From the NCBI GenBank assembly GCA_002914845.1, contig JXTC01000009.1, positions 1,242,499-1,306,498 of the forward strand: a stretch of 64,000 nt of DNA, in the 5' to 3' direction. The DNA is from Trema orientale (taxonomy: Eukaryota; Streptophyta; Magnoliopsida; Rosales; Cannabaceae). A program made the position numbers and the translations under genes. Position 1 is the stretch's first letter. Each line of letters opens with the position of its first letter. The notes below the pieces were generated by a model. That model saw nothing but the letters and a program-made list of their open reading frames with translations, ran no database searches and was not told the origin of the DNA. This document shows positions 38,400-49,799 of the stretch, piece after piece.

Positions 38400-39140
38400 A
38401 GTGCAACGTTCAATCTTAAGGACGAAGCAAAGAGGAGGAGAACAAACCGAACCGAAACGATGCGTTGTCACATAGATGTCGGTCGACGGCCCAAATGGGA
38501 CATGTCTTATCTCGGGCCCATTTGCACGAACCACATGAAGATGGAAGTTAAACCCCCACAGGCCCGCCACACTCATGATTGATTTTCCTAAGGGCACGTA
38601 AATACGATCCTGACCGTCCACGTGGCTCAAGATCGATCAAAGACCGAGTGGGAGTTGGGCCCGAGTCGTCCGTCATCACCATCATCGTCAATAATAATGG
38701 CTCCGAAACCATAACAGACACAACGACAGAGATTCCTGGGCTGTTCCACTAACAGTGGGGCCCAAACAACAGTCCGCGTCTGTCACATCCCGTCAGTCAC
38801 AGCGAGCGTTGTTGGACACTGACGTGGCATCAGTCAGTAAGATGACGCCACGTGGACAGAAGGGGGCAGTGCCTAGTCACCTGCGGGTCAAGTCGTTCGA
38901 ACCGACCGCAAAGCTCATGGCGTGGGTTGTCTCTTAGCTGTTATTAAAAAGGTCTGCCACGCTGGCGGAGAGAGAGAGAGAGAGAAAGTAAGGAATCAGG
39001 TGTGGTCAGGCGTAGGTAGCTTAGCATAGGCTCTGTAAAAAAGGATCGACAGGCTCTAATCCAAAGGGTCTGACTTTTTCCATAGTTGACAGTCCAGTGT
39101 TGTCAGTTACGTTGTCGTTTTTTGGGCCCAACCCATAGTT
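38400..39140. promoter_or_regulatory. GC-richer promoter-like island without a recognisable gene
   Basis: This stretch is clearly less AT-rich than its surroundings. It contains ACGT-core elements: CCACGTGGC near 38619, TGACGTGGCA near 38820 and GCCACGTGG near 38848, all G-box/ABRE-like. A TATA-like string (TTATTAAAAAGG) lies near 38941 and a GA repeat at about 38967-38986, followed by leader-like sequence. Reading frames at 38397-38582, 38755-38937 and 38337-38630 (minus strand) match no family I recognise. It could be the promoter of a non-coding RNA or of a gene lost from this position. Confidence 0.4.
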
Positions 39141-39528
39141 ATCTCCAAATTGATCGCCGAGTTTTTAGAAACGACGAGACTTATTATTTATTTATTTTTT
39201 TTAAGATGAATTTTCTCATTTTATGGGGGAAAAATTTGTAACAGCCTATCCAAGTGCAATATAAATTTTAATTAATGAATATTGCTAATTATCTTCATCT
39301 AATACGTTCTTGATTTCTTTCAAAAATTACTTTATTGATTAAAATCTAGTGAGTAATAGAAAGCTATCTATATCTATGTCTCAATTTGCCTTCTCATGGT
39401 TTTTAAAATAAATTAATTAGCAGCATTACTCTGATATTGATTTTTTTTTTGTGTGACACAAATAAAAACAAGTTTTTTGCCTTAAAAAAAAGTACATAAA
39501 TAAAATTTGTTAATTATTTGCATACAAT

Positions 39529-39919
39529 CATAGACGGAGTCAATTAAGGCTGGGGTGCGGTGGCCCCTCATTTTTTTGAAAATTATGTTCTTTTATCCTT
39601 AATTTATATGAAAATTTTAATTTTATTCTTTATTTGCTCTCTTGAATTTTTATAATTATAGTTTTTACCTCCTTTTATTAAAAAAAATCAATAATGCTCT
39701 TAATATGACCCAATAATTTTTTAAAAAAAGTTTGAACTTTATTTATATTATTTTAAAATTTAAAAATTTACCTTCATTTTAGATAATTTTTCTTTGGACT
39801 CACTTTAAATACTCTATTTAAATTTATATTGGTTTATGTTGATTAATGTGTTTCAAAATTAGCTAAAAAAATTTTAGTGTACGTATACCCTCATGAAAAA
39901 ATTTTATGGCTCCGTCACT
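39529..39919. mobile_element. Small terminal-inverted-repeat element with a 9-bp target duplication (Mutator-like)
   Basis: GCATACAAT occurs directly before (39520-39528) and after (39920-39928) a 391-bp stretch. The stretch starts CATAGACGGAGTCA and ends TGGCTCCGTCACT, so GACGGAG(T/C)CA is present inverted at both ends. Nine-bp target duplications are typical of Mutator-like elements. The interior is AT-rich without an ORF. Confidence 0.65.
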
Positions 39920-42530
39920 GCATACAATGACAACAATATTGAAAGAAAAGAATGCTTATTTGATATTTTAGAATTATTTATTATCAATTTATAGTTTTTT
40001 TTTCATAGCTTAGACAATTATGCTTAGATTGTTATGTAATTTATAATTAGTTTAATATATTTTTTAGCAGTATTTTCTATGAGTATCAATGTGGACTTCC
40101 TAACAAATAACTGTCGCTTTATAGTGTGGATAACTGTTAACAATATACGATGTTATTCTCCCAATTATATAATACGATAAAGTAATCTATATTCTTAATG
40201 TTGTGTATGACCTGCCTGACGTAATACTAGTCACACAAGATGATTCGTGTGGCTTGGCCATAGGTTAACTATACAATAAATAACCATAATTTAACGATGA
40301 ATATGTGACAACGGACTAGTGATCAATACGTAATCCACAGTAAAATAAAAATAAAAAAAAAGTCCAATCTTTACATTCTAATTTCACATCATATGTACAT
40401 CAAATCTTTGAAAGAACCAAATTCAGATTCCATCACAGCTATGGAACACATTATGCCGAAAAAAAAGCTTGAGACATTCTCTTTTCTATCCAAACTGAAA
40501 AAAAATGGTCAAATGCGCCGCTAGGAGTACTTGATTAATTTGGCGACTTAATTAGTATGAGAATAAATACATTAATCTCTAAAGTTGAAAATAAAAAGAA
40601 AGGGAATAAATAAAAATTGGACTTTTTTAGGAAACGGAAAACACCTATTTTTCTTGTATTATTTAGATTTTTTTTGGGGGATAATGAAATTTGTGATAAT
40701 TAAAATTCTCAGCAAAGACAGAGAAAAATAAAGTAAAAAATTCAAAATAATAGTTTATTGAACATTAATTAGGAAATATTCCCCTCATTTTTCTTTCCCT
40801 AAAATTTTCCCGCATTTCATTTTCCTAACCCTAAAACAAGCTCCTTTTTAGCTTTATTTGAAACTTGATAGTTTTCCTAGAAAAAAATTATGAGGGAAAA
40901 GATAAGAAAAAATGAGGTGGAAAACATAGGAATTTTTTATCTTTTGAATTTCCTTGAAGTCCCATAAAATGCTCTTTTGAATTTTATCTCTCTTTTTTTT
41001 TTAGCAAAAATTATCTTTCAATATATATATATATTTTATAAAAATGGGCTCTTCAACTGAATAATATTAATAAAAACTAAAAAGCTTCAATTATAGTATA
41101 AGCACAGAGGATTACAATTTCAAATAAGGAGACGAAAAGTGGATCATAAACACAACAATAGTAAGAATTATGGACTACTATAACTCTCAAAGAGAAGAAG
41201 ATAACAAGAACCACTAGCAAACAATTGTCTTCATCTGCTACTGAACTGCGTTCTTGGTGGGTAGAGATTATGATTCTAGCACTAAAAGAAATCCATATAT
41301 GCTTAAAAAAAAAAAAATCTATCCTCATTACAGATCTAAATCAATGAAAAATTCTCAGATTCAAGATCTAATAAACGGAATTAAAAACTCATGCAGATCA
41401 AATATTAGGTGATATAAAATCTACACAAAGATGGTACTACAATCAGATCTAAATCTTGACTTTATTAGAAAATTATAGAAAAAAGAAAAAATCCCTCATC
41501 CCCGAAAGAGATGGGAGGATAAGGGAGGAGGAAGAGAGGCTAGAGAAGGAGATCAAAGTACTCCCTCTCCGGCCTCTTGTGAGAACGATGACAAGAATTT
41601 TTTGATAGATAAAGAGAATGGATACTAGGGTTTTTTTGAGAGATAATTTCTTTCTGTATATCATTTGAAAGTTCTAAATACTCTGAATTGCAATCAAATT
41701 TACCTATAATTTTTTTCTTAAAAATATCTCTACTTCTTTATTAGAATCCAAACAAGAAAAAAATTTTTAAAAAAAAATTCTCCCTAAAATATAGTCTCCA
41801 AACCGATTTATGGGAGTGGAAACCAAAACCATGAAGAATAGACAAAGACCACTCGGAAAGAGAATCATACAAATCCACACACGTGACATCTTAATGACTA
41901 TTAGTTACTACACTATCCAATATTCATCAGGATGTTGTTGGTTGGCTATGGCTAATTGGGACGGCAATTTAGTTTTATCTTAACTATAATATTAATTTAA
42001 GGCGGCTAGTTAATTTAGGGATTAAATAAAACTACCTAAGTTAATGATGGATTGATGTTGGTATCATTAAAATTTAATTAAAAAAACAATCATACAATTT
42101 CAAGCATACGATATTAGGTTTTGCGTAGTGGTACTTATCTAAATGTTGATTAATTCTTAGCCAACTAATTGATATCCATCTTAATCCTAGCTTAGCTAAT
42201 TGCTTAATAGTATATACTTTGGTTTATAGTTTGATAACAGTATGTTTAAAGAGGACAGAGAGGCCTCTCTAGCATAATCACAAAAGTTCATCTATAAACC
42301 CTTTTTTGTGTATTGGGCAATATGGCTTGGTTTGATGTTATATGTCTGCATCGATGTTGTTACTTCACCAACTTAGGAAGCTTTCCCTCTCATGAAGTAC
42401 AATAAATAATATTGGTCATCTCTGGCTGTAATCAGATACCTCCATGCCTCTTCTTATATAGGGGCTTATTGATAAATTGTTGTTTTTTCGGGGCCTACTT
42501 TAGTCTTTCTTCTGGCTAAATAATGATTAG
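39920..42530. other. AT-rich intergenic DNA, no gene seen
   Basis: Minus-strand reading frames at 41077-41328 and 41473-41664 have low-complexity composition and no family resemblance. No transposon ends or RNA genes were recognised. Confidence 0.4.
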
Positions 42531-42537
42531 AGTTATC

Positions 42538-42889
42538 TGGAAAAGAATATCCTGAAATATAGTGTTTTTACAAATTTAGCCATGTCTGTTGGCTTGTGTA
42601 CAAGTATATTTCTATATTTTAAATCTCTGTAAATTTGTATTTTATGCTTATAAATTGACTAACAAATTTTTCACTGAACACGTAATCTGAATTGAGAATA
42701 TCTTATTTCTTCTAACTAACACAATAAATCTAATATAACTTAAAAAATTTAGCACAAATCAGTCAATTTGTATATAGAAGGTACAAATTTGCAGATATTT
42801 TAAATATAGAGGTATAATTTTGCACAAGTCGAAAGACAAGGTTTAAAATGCAGAAAAATCATACTTCAGGGTTTTATTTTTTTTTTCGC
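42538..42889. repeat. Fold-back element with about 120-bp inverted arms
   Basis: The left arm (about 42545-42660) and the right arm (about 42768-42886) are inverted copies, roughly three quarters alike by eye. For example, AGTCAATTT...ACAAATTTGCAGA in the right arm matches the reverse complement of the end of the left arm. The loop is about 105 bp. AGTTATC occurs on both sides (42531-42537 and 42890-42896), a possible target duplication. RNA read through it would form a long hairpin. Confidence 0.6.
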
Positions 42890-43092
42890 AGTTATCCCTA
42901 ATGCTTAATATAAATTTGTCAAAAACTTTGTGGTGTCACTTAAAATAGTAATTTCATTGCTAGTGAATGTTATCAAACTTTGTTTATGTTAATTATTTTA
43001 AAGTTAATGATCTAATATCTTTTCAGAAAAAACTTATCGAGGGAAGGAACCTAATATGTTGATTTGCTTAGCTGCTAACACCTAATAATTTA

Positions 43093-43309
43093 GAAAAATT
43101 AGGTAAAATGGACATTTTACAAGTAAATTTTAACAAAAGAGTTATATTTTAAAACTCTTTGCAAAATAGTCTTTTGCATAGTAGAGTATGATGTTGAGCA
43201 TAGTCGAATATGGAATTGAGCATACGGTTGAGTATTGTTGAAAAAGATTACTTTGCAAAAAAATTTAATACATAGCCCTTTCAAAAGAAGCTATTTTGCC
43301 AACTCACTC
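43093..43309. mobile_element. Small fold-back MITE with a perfect 9-bp target duplication
   Basis: AATAATTTA flanks the stretch on both sides (43084-43092 and 43310-43318). Inside, the left half (TAAAATGGACA..., CTTTGCAAAATAG) and the right half (TACTTTGCAAAAAAAT..., CTATTTTGCC) are diverged inverted copies. Length is 217 bp with no ORF. The 9-bp duplication suggests Mutator-type transposition. Confidence 0.6.
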
Positions 43310-43318
43310 AATAATTTA

Positions 43319-44314
43319 TTGGATATTATAGGGAAAATCACAGCATGCAGTACTGTTTTTGCACAAACAACCTTGTATTTAGGAAAATTGCAATCCAACT
43401 CTTTAATTTATTTTTTCTCTCTTAAATATATCAATTAATGACTCTTTGCGATGGGTTGGAATTACTCTAATACAATTTTACTCTCCATAGTTAAAAAAAA
43501 TTCAACAAATAACTATAAACCTAAAATATTGTGATAAAACACGATAAAATTTGATCATGAACATGTTTCGCTACTTAAACAAACAATATTTTATCTTGTT
43601 GGATCTATTTTTTAGGTCTATATTTGTTTGATTGAGCTCTTTATTGTTTATGACGAATATAAATTTACATTTTCATTGACTAATTTTTTGCTCAGTTGAG
43701 TAGTTTGAAGAAGGAGAAATTTGAAAGAAAGTCTAAATTAAAAAATTTAGATTGTAATTTTGCCCCCCAAAAAAAAAAAAAGCTTCTTATTAAATGCGAC
43801 ATTTTCATGATATTATTGGAAATATCTAAAATTTGAGGGAAGCATGGAATATTCGTAATGTAACCTAACCCAAGGAACTAGAGAATCCATTAAATGAGTT
43901 GCGCTTTATTCTGCAAGTTCACACCAATATTCATATACTCCGGCTAATTAATGTAACCAACAAATTAGAGAGGAAAAAAAAAGAAAAAAAGCTTAGTGTT
44001 GGAGATCCTCGAAACTGTCGCATCACAATCCTTCATTTCTGTAGACGTCATAATGCACACTCAGAAATAAAGAATTATAATTAGTTAATGCGTCTAATCA
44101 AAGCAATTCTCTTATATAGATATTAGTATAAATTGTTTATTTTTTCTTCGCCTATAGCTACTTTATATATTTTCCTAGTGAATCAAGTTTCAATATCTAC
44201 GGACCGTATATGGTTTAAGAGTGTATGATCGTAATTAGAAGTGTTTATAGCTTCCTCTTACATATGTTACATATGTTGAAGTGTAAAAGTTAATATATAT
44301 ATATATATATATAT
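43319..44314. other. AT-rich intergenic DNA, no gene seen
   Basis: No gene, RNA or transposon end was recognised. An AT microsatellite lies at 44293-44314. Confidence 0.4.
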
Positions 44315-44541
44315 GGGCACCAATCTAATAGGTATTTTTTTTCTTTAATTATACGTAAGTATTTTGGCCAATAAAAATTTAGCATACATTTTTTTTTTTT
44401 TAATAAAAAGTAAGAGAAAGAGATAGCATTAATAATGCACGTCTTTTTATGCATCTCATTATAACTGTTAGATCACTATTAGATAATGATCTAACGGTTA
44501 AAAAAAAAAATACCTACACATGAGTAACGTTAGATTGACAA
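44315..44541. mobile_element. Candidate MITE inserted in an AT microsatellite
   Basis: The ends GGGCACCAATCTAA (44315-44328) and the reverse complement of AGATTGACAACCT (to about 44541) share inverted CAATCTAA. Both are followed inward by TAGGTATTTTTTTT or its complement. AT repeats flank both sides, so a TA-type target duplication cannot be measured. An inner hairpin (GTTAGATCA ... TGATCTAAC, about 44468-44497) adds secondary structure. Confidence 0.45.
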
Positions 44542-45341
44542 CCTATATATATATATATATACATGAATATGATTAACGTTCTACAATTAATCTATGGTAA
44601 GAAAAAGAAATTAATGATAATGGGTCCAATAATTTCAATCACACAATTTCTAGTTCGAGTTTACTATGTTGTCCCACAATTTAAAGCTAAAGTTATGTGT
44701 GTATGACTTCCAACTTCTATCTGGTTCGCTTGTCTCTCTCCTTATTACAACTTCTGGCCTTAATTTGTTTTTTGTTTTTTGTTTATTCCCTTAATTTGCA
44801 TTGAATATTAATACAGATCTCATGGGCATACCCCCCCAAAAAAAAAGTTATAGTTTTCTTGAAAGTTCAGATCTCTTTGTAAATTGTAATAATATCAATA
44901 ATAAGGCCGTCCTGGTACGTAGCTGCCATGTCCAATCAAAATAAAGAACATTTATACCACGAGGTGGGTTAAGGGTTATCCTGGTCTCTTTATTGATGTA
45001 TAACATATAATACTCGATGTTTAAACTTCTTAAAAATTAAAATAATACCTAAATTTTCCTAAAATAATTAATTGACGTGGTAAGCACATAAAATATTTGT
45101 TTACTTTTTTCTTTTTTCAAAATATATATATCACAGTGTGTGTTACTAGGCTGCTGAAACTCTCCAACTCTAACTCATAGTACTCTCAAAAATGCTACTG
45201 ACACTTAAAAAAACATTAAGTTAATAAATATTAAGGAGAAAAAAAAAACTTCGATCCCTAATCGACTGCCATTTTTCCCCACCCCACTTCATTTGCTCAA
45301 TCCCCAAAAAACATTGTGTAGGTATAATTATTATTATTTTA
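44542..45341. other. Intergenic DNA, no gene seen
   Basis: AT-rich sequence with an AT microsatellite at 44545-44561. No gene, RNA or transposon end was recognised. Confidence 0.4.
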
Positions 45342-45931
45342 GAGTTTGAAGGGTATTTTCAAAACACTACCCGCTCACCCGTTTAACCGCCAAATAAAAG
45401 AAAATTAAATTACGCAGGCAAACAGATATTTTATATCATAAATTATCTTGTATGAGACCCTAGTGATATTTTGGAAAAGTCAAAAATTCTATTGGATTTG
45501 ATTTTTGAGTTTGAGTTCTTATTTAAATAAATAAATCAATAATAGAGTTTGAAGGATATTTTCAAAACCCTAACCGCTTCACCTGTTTAATCGCCAAATA
45601 AAAGAAAATAAAATTACATAGGCAAACATGTATTTTATATCATAAATTATCTTGTACGAGACCCTGTGAGTTTTTGGAAAAGTCAAAAATTCTTTTGGAT
45701 TTGGTTTTTGAGTTTGAGTTCTTATTTATAAATAAATAAATAGTAGGGTTTGAAGGTTATTTTCAAAACCCTACCTGCTTCACCCGTTTAATCGTCAAAT
45801 AAAAGAAAATAAAATTACATAGGCGAATGGATATTTTACATCATAAATTATTTTGTATAAGGCCCTGTGAGTTTCTGAAAAAGTAAAAGGTTCTTTTAGA
45901 TTTGGTTTTTGAGTTTGAGTTCTATTTTTTT
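45342..45931. repeat. Three-copy tandem repeat, unit about 200 bp
   Basis: Copies start at 45342, 45545 and 45746 with GAGTTTGAAGG or GGGTTTGAAGG. They share CCGTTTAA, AATAAAAGAAAAT, ATCATAAATTAT and GAGTTTGAGTTCT at matching offsets. Periods are 203 and 201 bp. Copies differ by about one base in ten by eye and by small indels in the A/T runs at the unit ends. Confidence 0.85.
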
Positions 45932-46619
45932 TAAAAAAAAAATAATGCTTCGGATTTAAATATTTTAAATAATAATGCTAAGTATCTCATATTATATCTT
46001 ACTTTTATACCACATGATATAACATATAACAAGTTATATATAATTAGTAAATGTCATTCAACCTATTCTTTATAGGTTTTAATTCTCAGTTGAATTGTAA
46101 CAACTCAACTACCATATTTGGTTGCATTAAAAAAAATGATAAGTAAGTTAAGATCACTAGAATTATCATTAAAAAAAAAAAAAGAAGAAGAAGAAGAAGA
46201 ATCTCTATACATTTCACTCAATGTCATAAAATTTTAATGAATTTTTTACTATGGTGGATTTGATCCATCCTTAATTAAAAAAAAATTAGCCTAATCAGGA
46301 AGGTTTATAATGTTTCCAAAAGTCAAGCAATTCCATCGAAAAATAACAAAATGCATGAAATTTTGTGATAATTTCCCATTTTAATTCTTTGGAGTTAGGA
46401 GTAAAGCCAATCAAGTATATTGGATTTTTCTCATTCGAGTTAGAGTGAAAAGTGTAACCTAATCACCAATTAAAGTTCCATCGATTCTCTTAGTTTCGAT
46501 TTTTCGATTGAGGTCGGATTGAGGTTTCGTGATAAGTTATATTAAAGAGCCTAATCATTTACTAGCAAGAGCAATAAAACAAAAAACAAAAGCAAGTAGA
46601 CACACATGAATCGATAGTA

Positions 46620-48403
46620 GTTCATGTTAGTTTTAAAACGATTTTCATAGCGGAAGATTGGCCCAGGAACATTCAAAAATTTCCTCAAAATAATTGACTA
46701 TATGAGTGTATAGTATTAATTCATAGCAAATAAAAAATATATAAAGAGAATATATCTAAAACCTCTTGTAGTCTATTAGCTGATCCTATCTTTTCTGTCT
46801 TTTAAACTACAGTCTTCCAATCTAAGCCTCAAGCACAACTGGATGAATGTGTAGGTATTGCGTACAATTTCTTAAAACTCACACTTGAGGCCCTTGCAAT
46901 ATTCTCAACACATAAGATTGCAAGAGTTTGTTCTAAGAGAATAAAAGACTTTCTTCTTTTTCTCTCTAAGTTATGGAAGCTCGGTAGAAAAAATAATGCG
47001 TAGTGTATATTCTGCTAGGGTTTAACCTCATATATATATATATATATGTTTATTAAACTATTTAATAAATAAATTAATTAATCATATTAATTAATATATA
47101 TATCTTTTTGGCCTCAATTTTTTTTTTATTTTCTTAAATGTAAAGTTTATATATATATATGTATTTAAGTTAATTAATCTAATTAATTAATATATATATA
47201 TATCTAAATAAAAAAACTCAGTCAATTTCCTAATTTTTATTTATCTAATTATCTGATAACTAAATATTTTTAAATTCAAAATTTAAACAAATTAGGAAAC
47301 TTATTCCTCTATAAATTCAAATTAATTAATTCAAAATTAATTAATTAGTTAATTAATAACAATTACTAATTATTGTAGACAAATAATTTATCTAGACAAA
47401 ATAATAGAAATAATATAATATCCAGGTGTTTGTAAGAGGTGGAATTGGGGACCTATAGACCTGTAATTCAAGCTCTAATAAATTATGACAATTAATTAAA
47501 CTTTTTAATTAATTTGTCTAATTTAGTAATTTCAGTATTACTCCACTAAAAAGTTATACAATTAATTCATTCAGAAAACAGCGAGCAGTCCATCGATTTA
47601 ATCATTCCATGTAGTTCAATCCTTTGTAGTCAATTCATAATTGGAGCTAGGTCATGTTCCGTTTATCTCTCTAATTACATCTTTATCCTTGTGTACCATT
47701 GATTCTCCAATGAACAATTAATTTATAAATCTATTATAAATTGAGTACTCAAACTGTTCAAGTCCTAAATCAATACACAAAGGAATCATCTTTCTAGCTT
47801 CCTAATAGAAGGAATGGATTCCATATCTGTAAGCTACATTCCCAGCTACTTATCTCATCATGCTCCCAAGATACAAGTATTTCGATTTGTTTAGGAAACA
47901 AACCTTTAAGTATTAAAGCACATAATGTTATAAATAGGAGTATATAACTACTCATGATTAAGATTGATTTATATATGATCATCTAGTGACATTATTTGAA
48001 TTCTCAACAATTAACGGAATTTATATGAGATTCAAATAATGTCTGGTCCAATCCTATATAATCAAATTATATAAAATACCTTCATTGTGATGTCAATACA
48101 TCAATAGTCCGGATAAGACTATTACATTCTCAATGTTAATGGACTGTACTAATAATATTTAATTACAGATCTCATACTTTAATTAATTATTATGGACTAT
48201 ATTTAGTTTATTATCCATAAGTTTAATCCTCATGTATATAACACTTATATACTAAATTTGTGGTCATATAAATAAACTAGGGATTTTCAAATATTTAAAG
48301 ACATACAAATTATGCACAAATTCAAATAAAAAAATGTCATTTTATTAATTCAGCAAAATATCCAAAACATATATGCTTTTAGGGCATAAATCCTAATAGT
48401 TCA
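46620..48403 (-). mobile_element. Solo LTR (Copia-type ends), about 1.77 kb, with a 5-bp target duplication
   Basis: The LTR spans 46625-48398. It starts TGTTAGTTTT and ends AAATCCTAATA on the plus strand, so its ends are near-complementary (TGTTAG/CTAATA, one change from the perfect CTAACA). GTTCA lies on both sides (46620-46624 and 48399-48403), a perfect 5-bp target duplication. Read on the minus strand, it begins with GGATTTATGCCCTAAAAGC. It contains long AT-rich blocks and AT microsatellites, and ends with TCTTCCGCTATGAAAA and AAAACTAACA. No inner domain or second LTR is present, as expected after recombination between two LTRs. Small reading frames inside (for example 47794-47982) are not genes. 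Confidence 0.75.
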
Positions 48404-49780
48404 CACTTGACATGAGAAGAAGAATAACTACAAAAAATTCTCACATCTTTCCTCTCTTCGAGATTCTACGACTCTCTTTACAATTTCACTTAGCCAAACT
48501 CAGCTGCCTAATACATTTTTATAGAAAAAATAAATTAGAATAACTGAAATATATGTATAAAATCTCAATTATACCCCTTACTAATATACAATTAATAGTA
48601 AAATTTATTTTGGGATAAAGGTCTTATAAAGATACTTATTATCCAGAATCGTTAGTATAATTGGACTTTATACATTTAACAAATTCTATTAGAAGTTGAA
48701 AGAAGACGATAGTTTCAACTAGGTGAATAGGATTTAAGTAAGAATTGATTAAACCGAACTTCCATAGTTTCAATTAAATAAGAATCAGATTAAGTTTCGA
48801 GTCGGGTCAACTTGAGTATTTTTTTTTCACCCTTGGCTGATTAAAGGTAAATCCGTAAATGTCACCGTAAAAAGTGAGAGGGCATTTAACAATAAGACCC
48901 GTCAAAAAGTCGTAAATGTCAGGACGGCCCATGATGTCCACTGCTACTTTGTTCGACGGGCATCCTCCTCGTCGTCCCGACCATAAGAATCGCCGGCCCC
49001 ACTTTACCCCCTATTACATATCCACATGTGACGCGTGTGAGACACGGACCAATAGCTTTGCGCGTAACATACACCTCAGCAACAACGCCTAATGCCAATG
49101 GCCTAGAAAGGATAGTTTGACGAAAAAGAACAACTTTTTTAACCAAAGGGTTAAGTTTGTCTGTTTCCATTTATGACTGCTCCGATTTCAGAGCTGTCAA
49201 TAAAGTAATTATATATATATATATATATTTTATAAACGAAAAGTCCAAAAAGTACTATTATCTAAATAGAAAGTGTGTCTCTCGCGGTATATTCCTCAAT
49301 ATCTCGCGATACGATACCCAAAAGAGCAAATTCTATTTATCTCCTCACATCACATGGACAAAACTCACAGAAGTGTGGACTATGACTATGTATGTCGAGT
49401 ATTTAATTTTGTTTTTATTTAACTATAATTTTGTGTTGATAATAAACGTCTTTTTTCTTTCTTTTTTTTTTTTTCCCGGTCTATGTATGATTAGCTTTAC
49501 ATTGAGATAAATAGAGAATACAGATTTGCAATTTGATTAATAATTTGACACAACCCTAGTAACAAACAAACGAGTTGGTAATTTTTTTTTTCCTAATAAT
49601 TAAAAAAAAAAAAAAATAGTAGGAGTTGGAGTCACCATCAAAAAAATATGTCAAATTCCTCCTTAAAAGCACTCAAGCTAAAAAAAGGTACATCAACCTC
49701 TTACTCCTTAAAATCCTTATTTAGCAAAAGAAAAAAGAATTAATAAAAGAGATTAATTTAGATCTAAAATCTGAAAGAGG
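48404..49780. promoter_or_regulatory. Upstream region of the ARF gene
   Basis: No gene is seen. The part 48880-49130 is GC-richer. It contains two auxin-response-element cores: GAGACA at 49039-49044 and TGTCTC at 49276-49281. GA repeats follow at about 49819-49839. These are short motifs that can occur by chance, so their role is only a suggestion. Confidence 0.35.
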
Positions 49781-49799
49781 GAGAAAAACAAAAAAGATA

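Noticed and set aside
38755-38937. Possible small protein in the GC-richer island
   Set aside because: The frame has no recognisable domain and spans G-box-like promoter motifs.
41077-41664. Minus-strand frames of 63-83 codons
   Set aside because: The composition is low complexity and hydrophobic from AT-rich DNA, with no splice partners and no family match.
47794-47982. Small minus-strand ORF
   Set aside because: It lies inside the solo LTR and has no start context or family resemblance.
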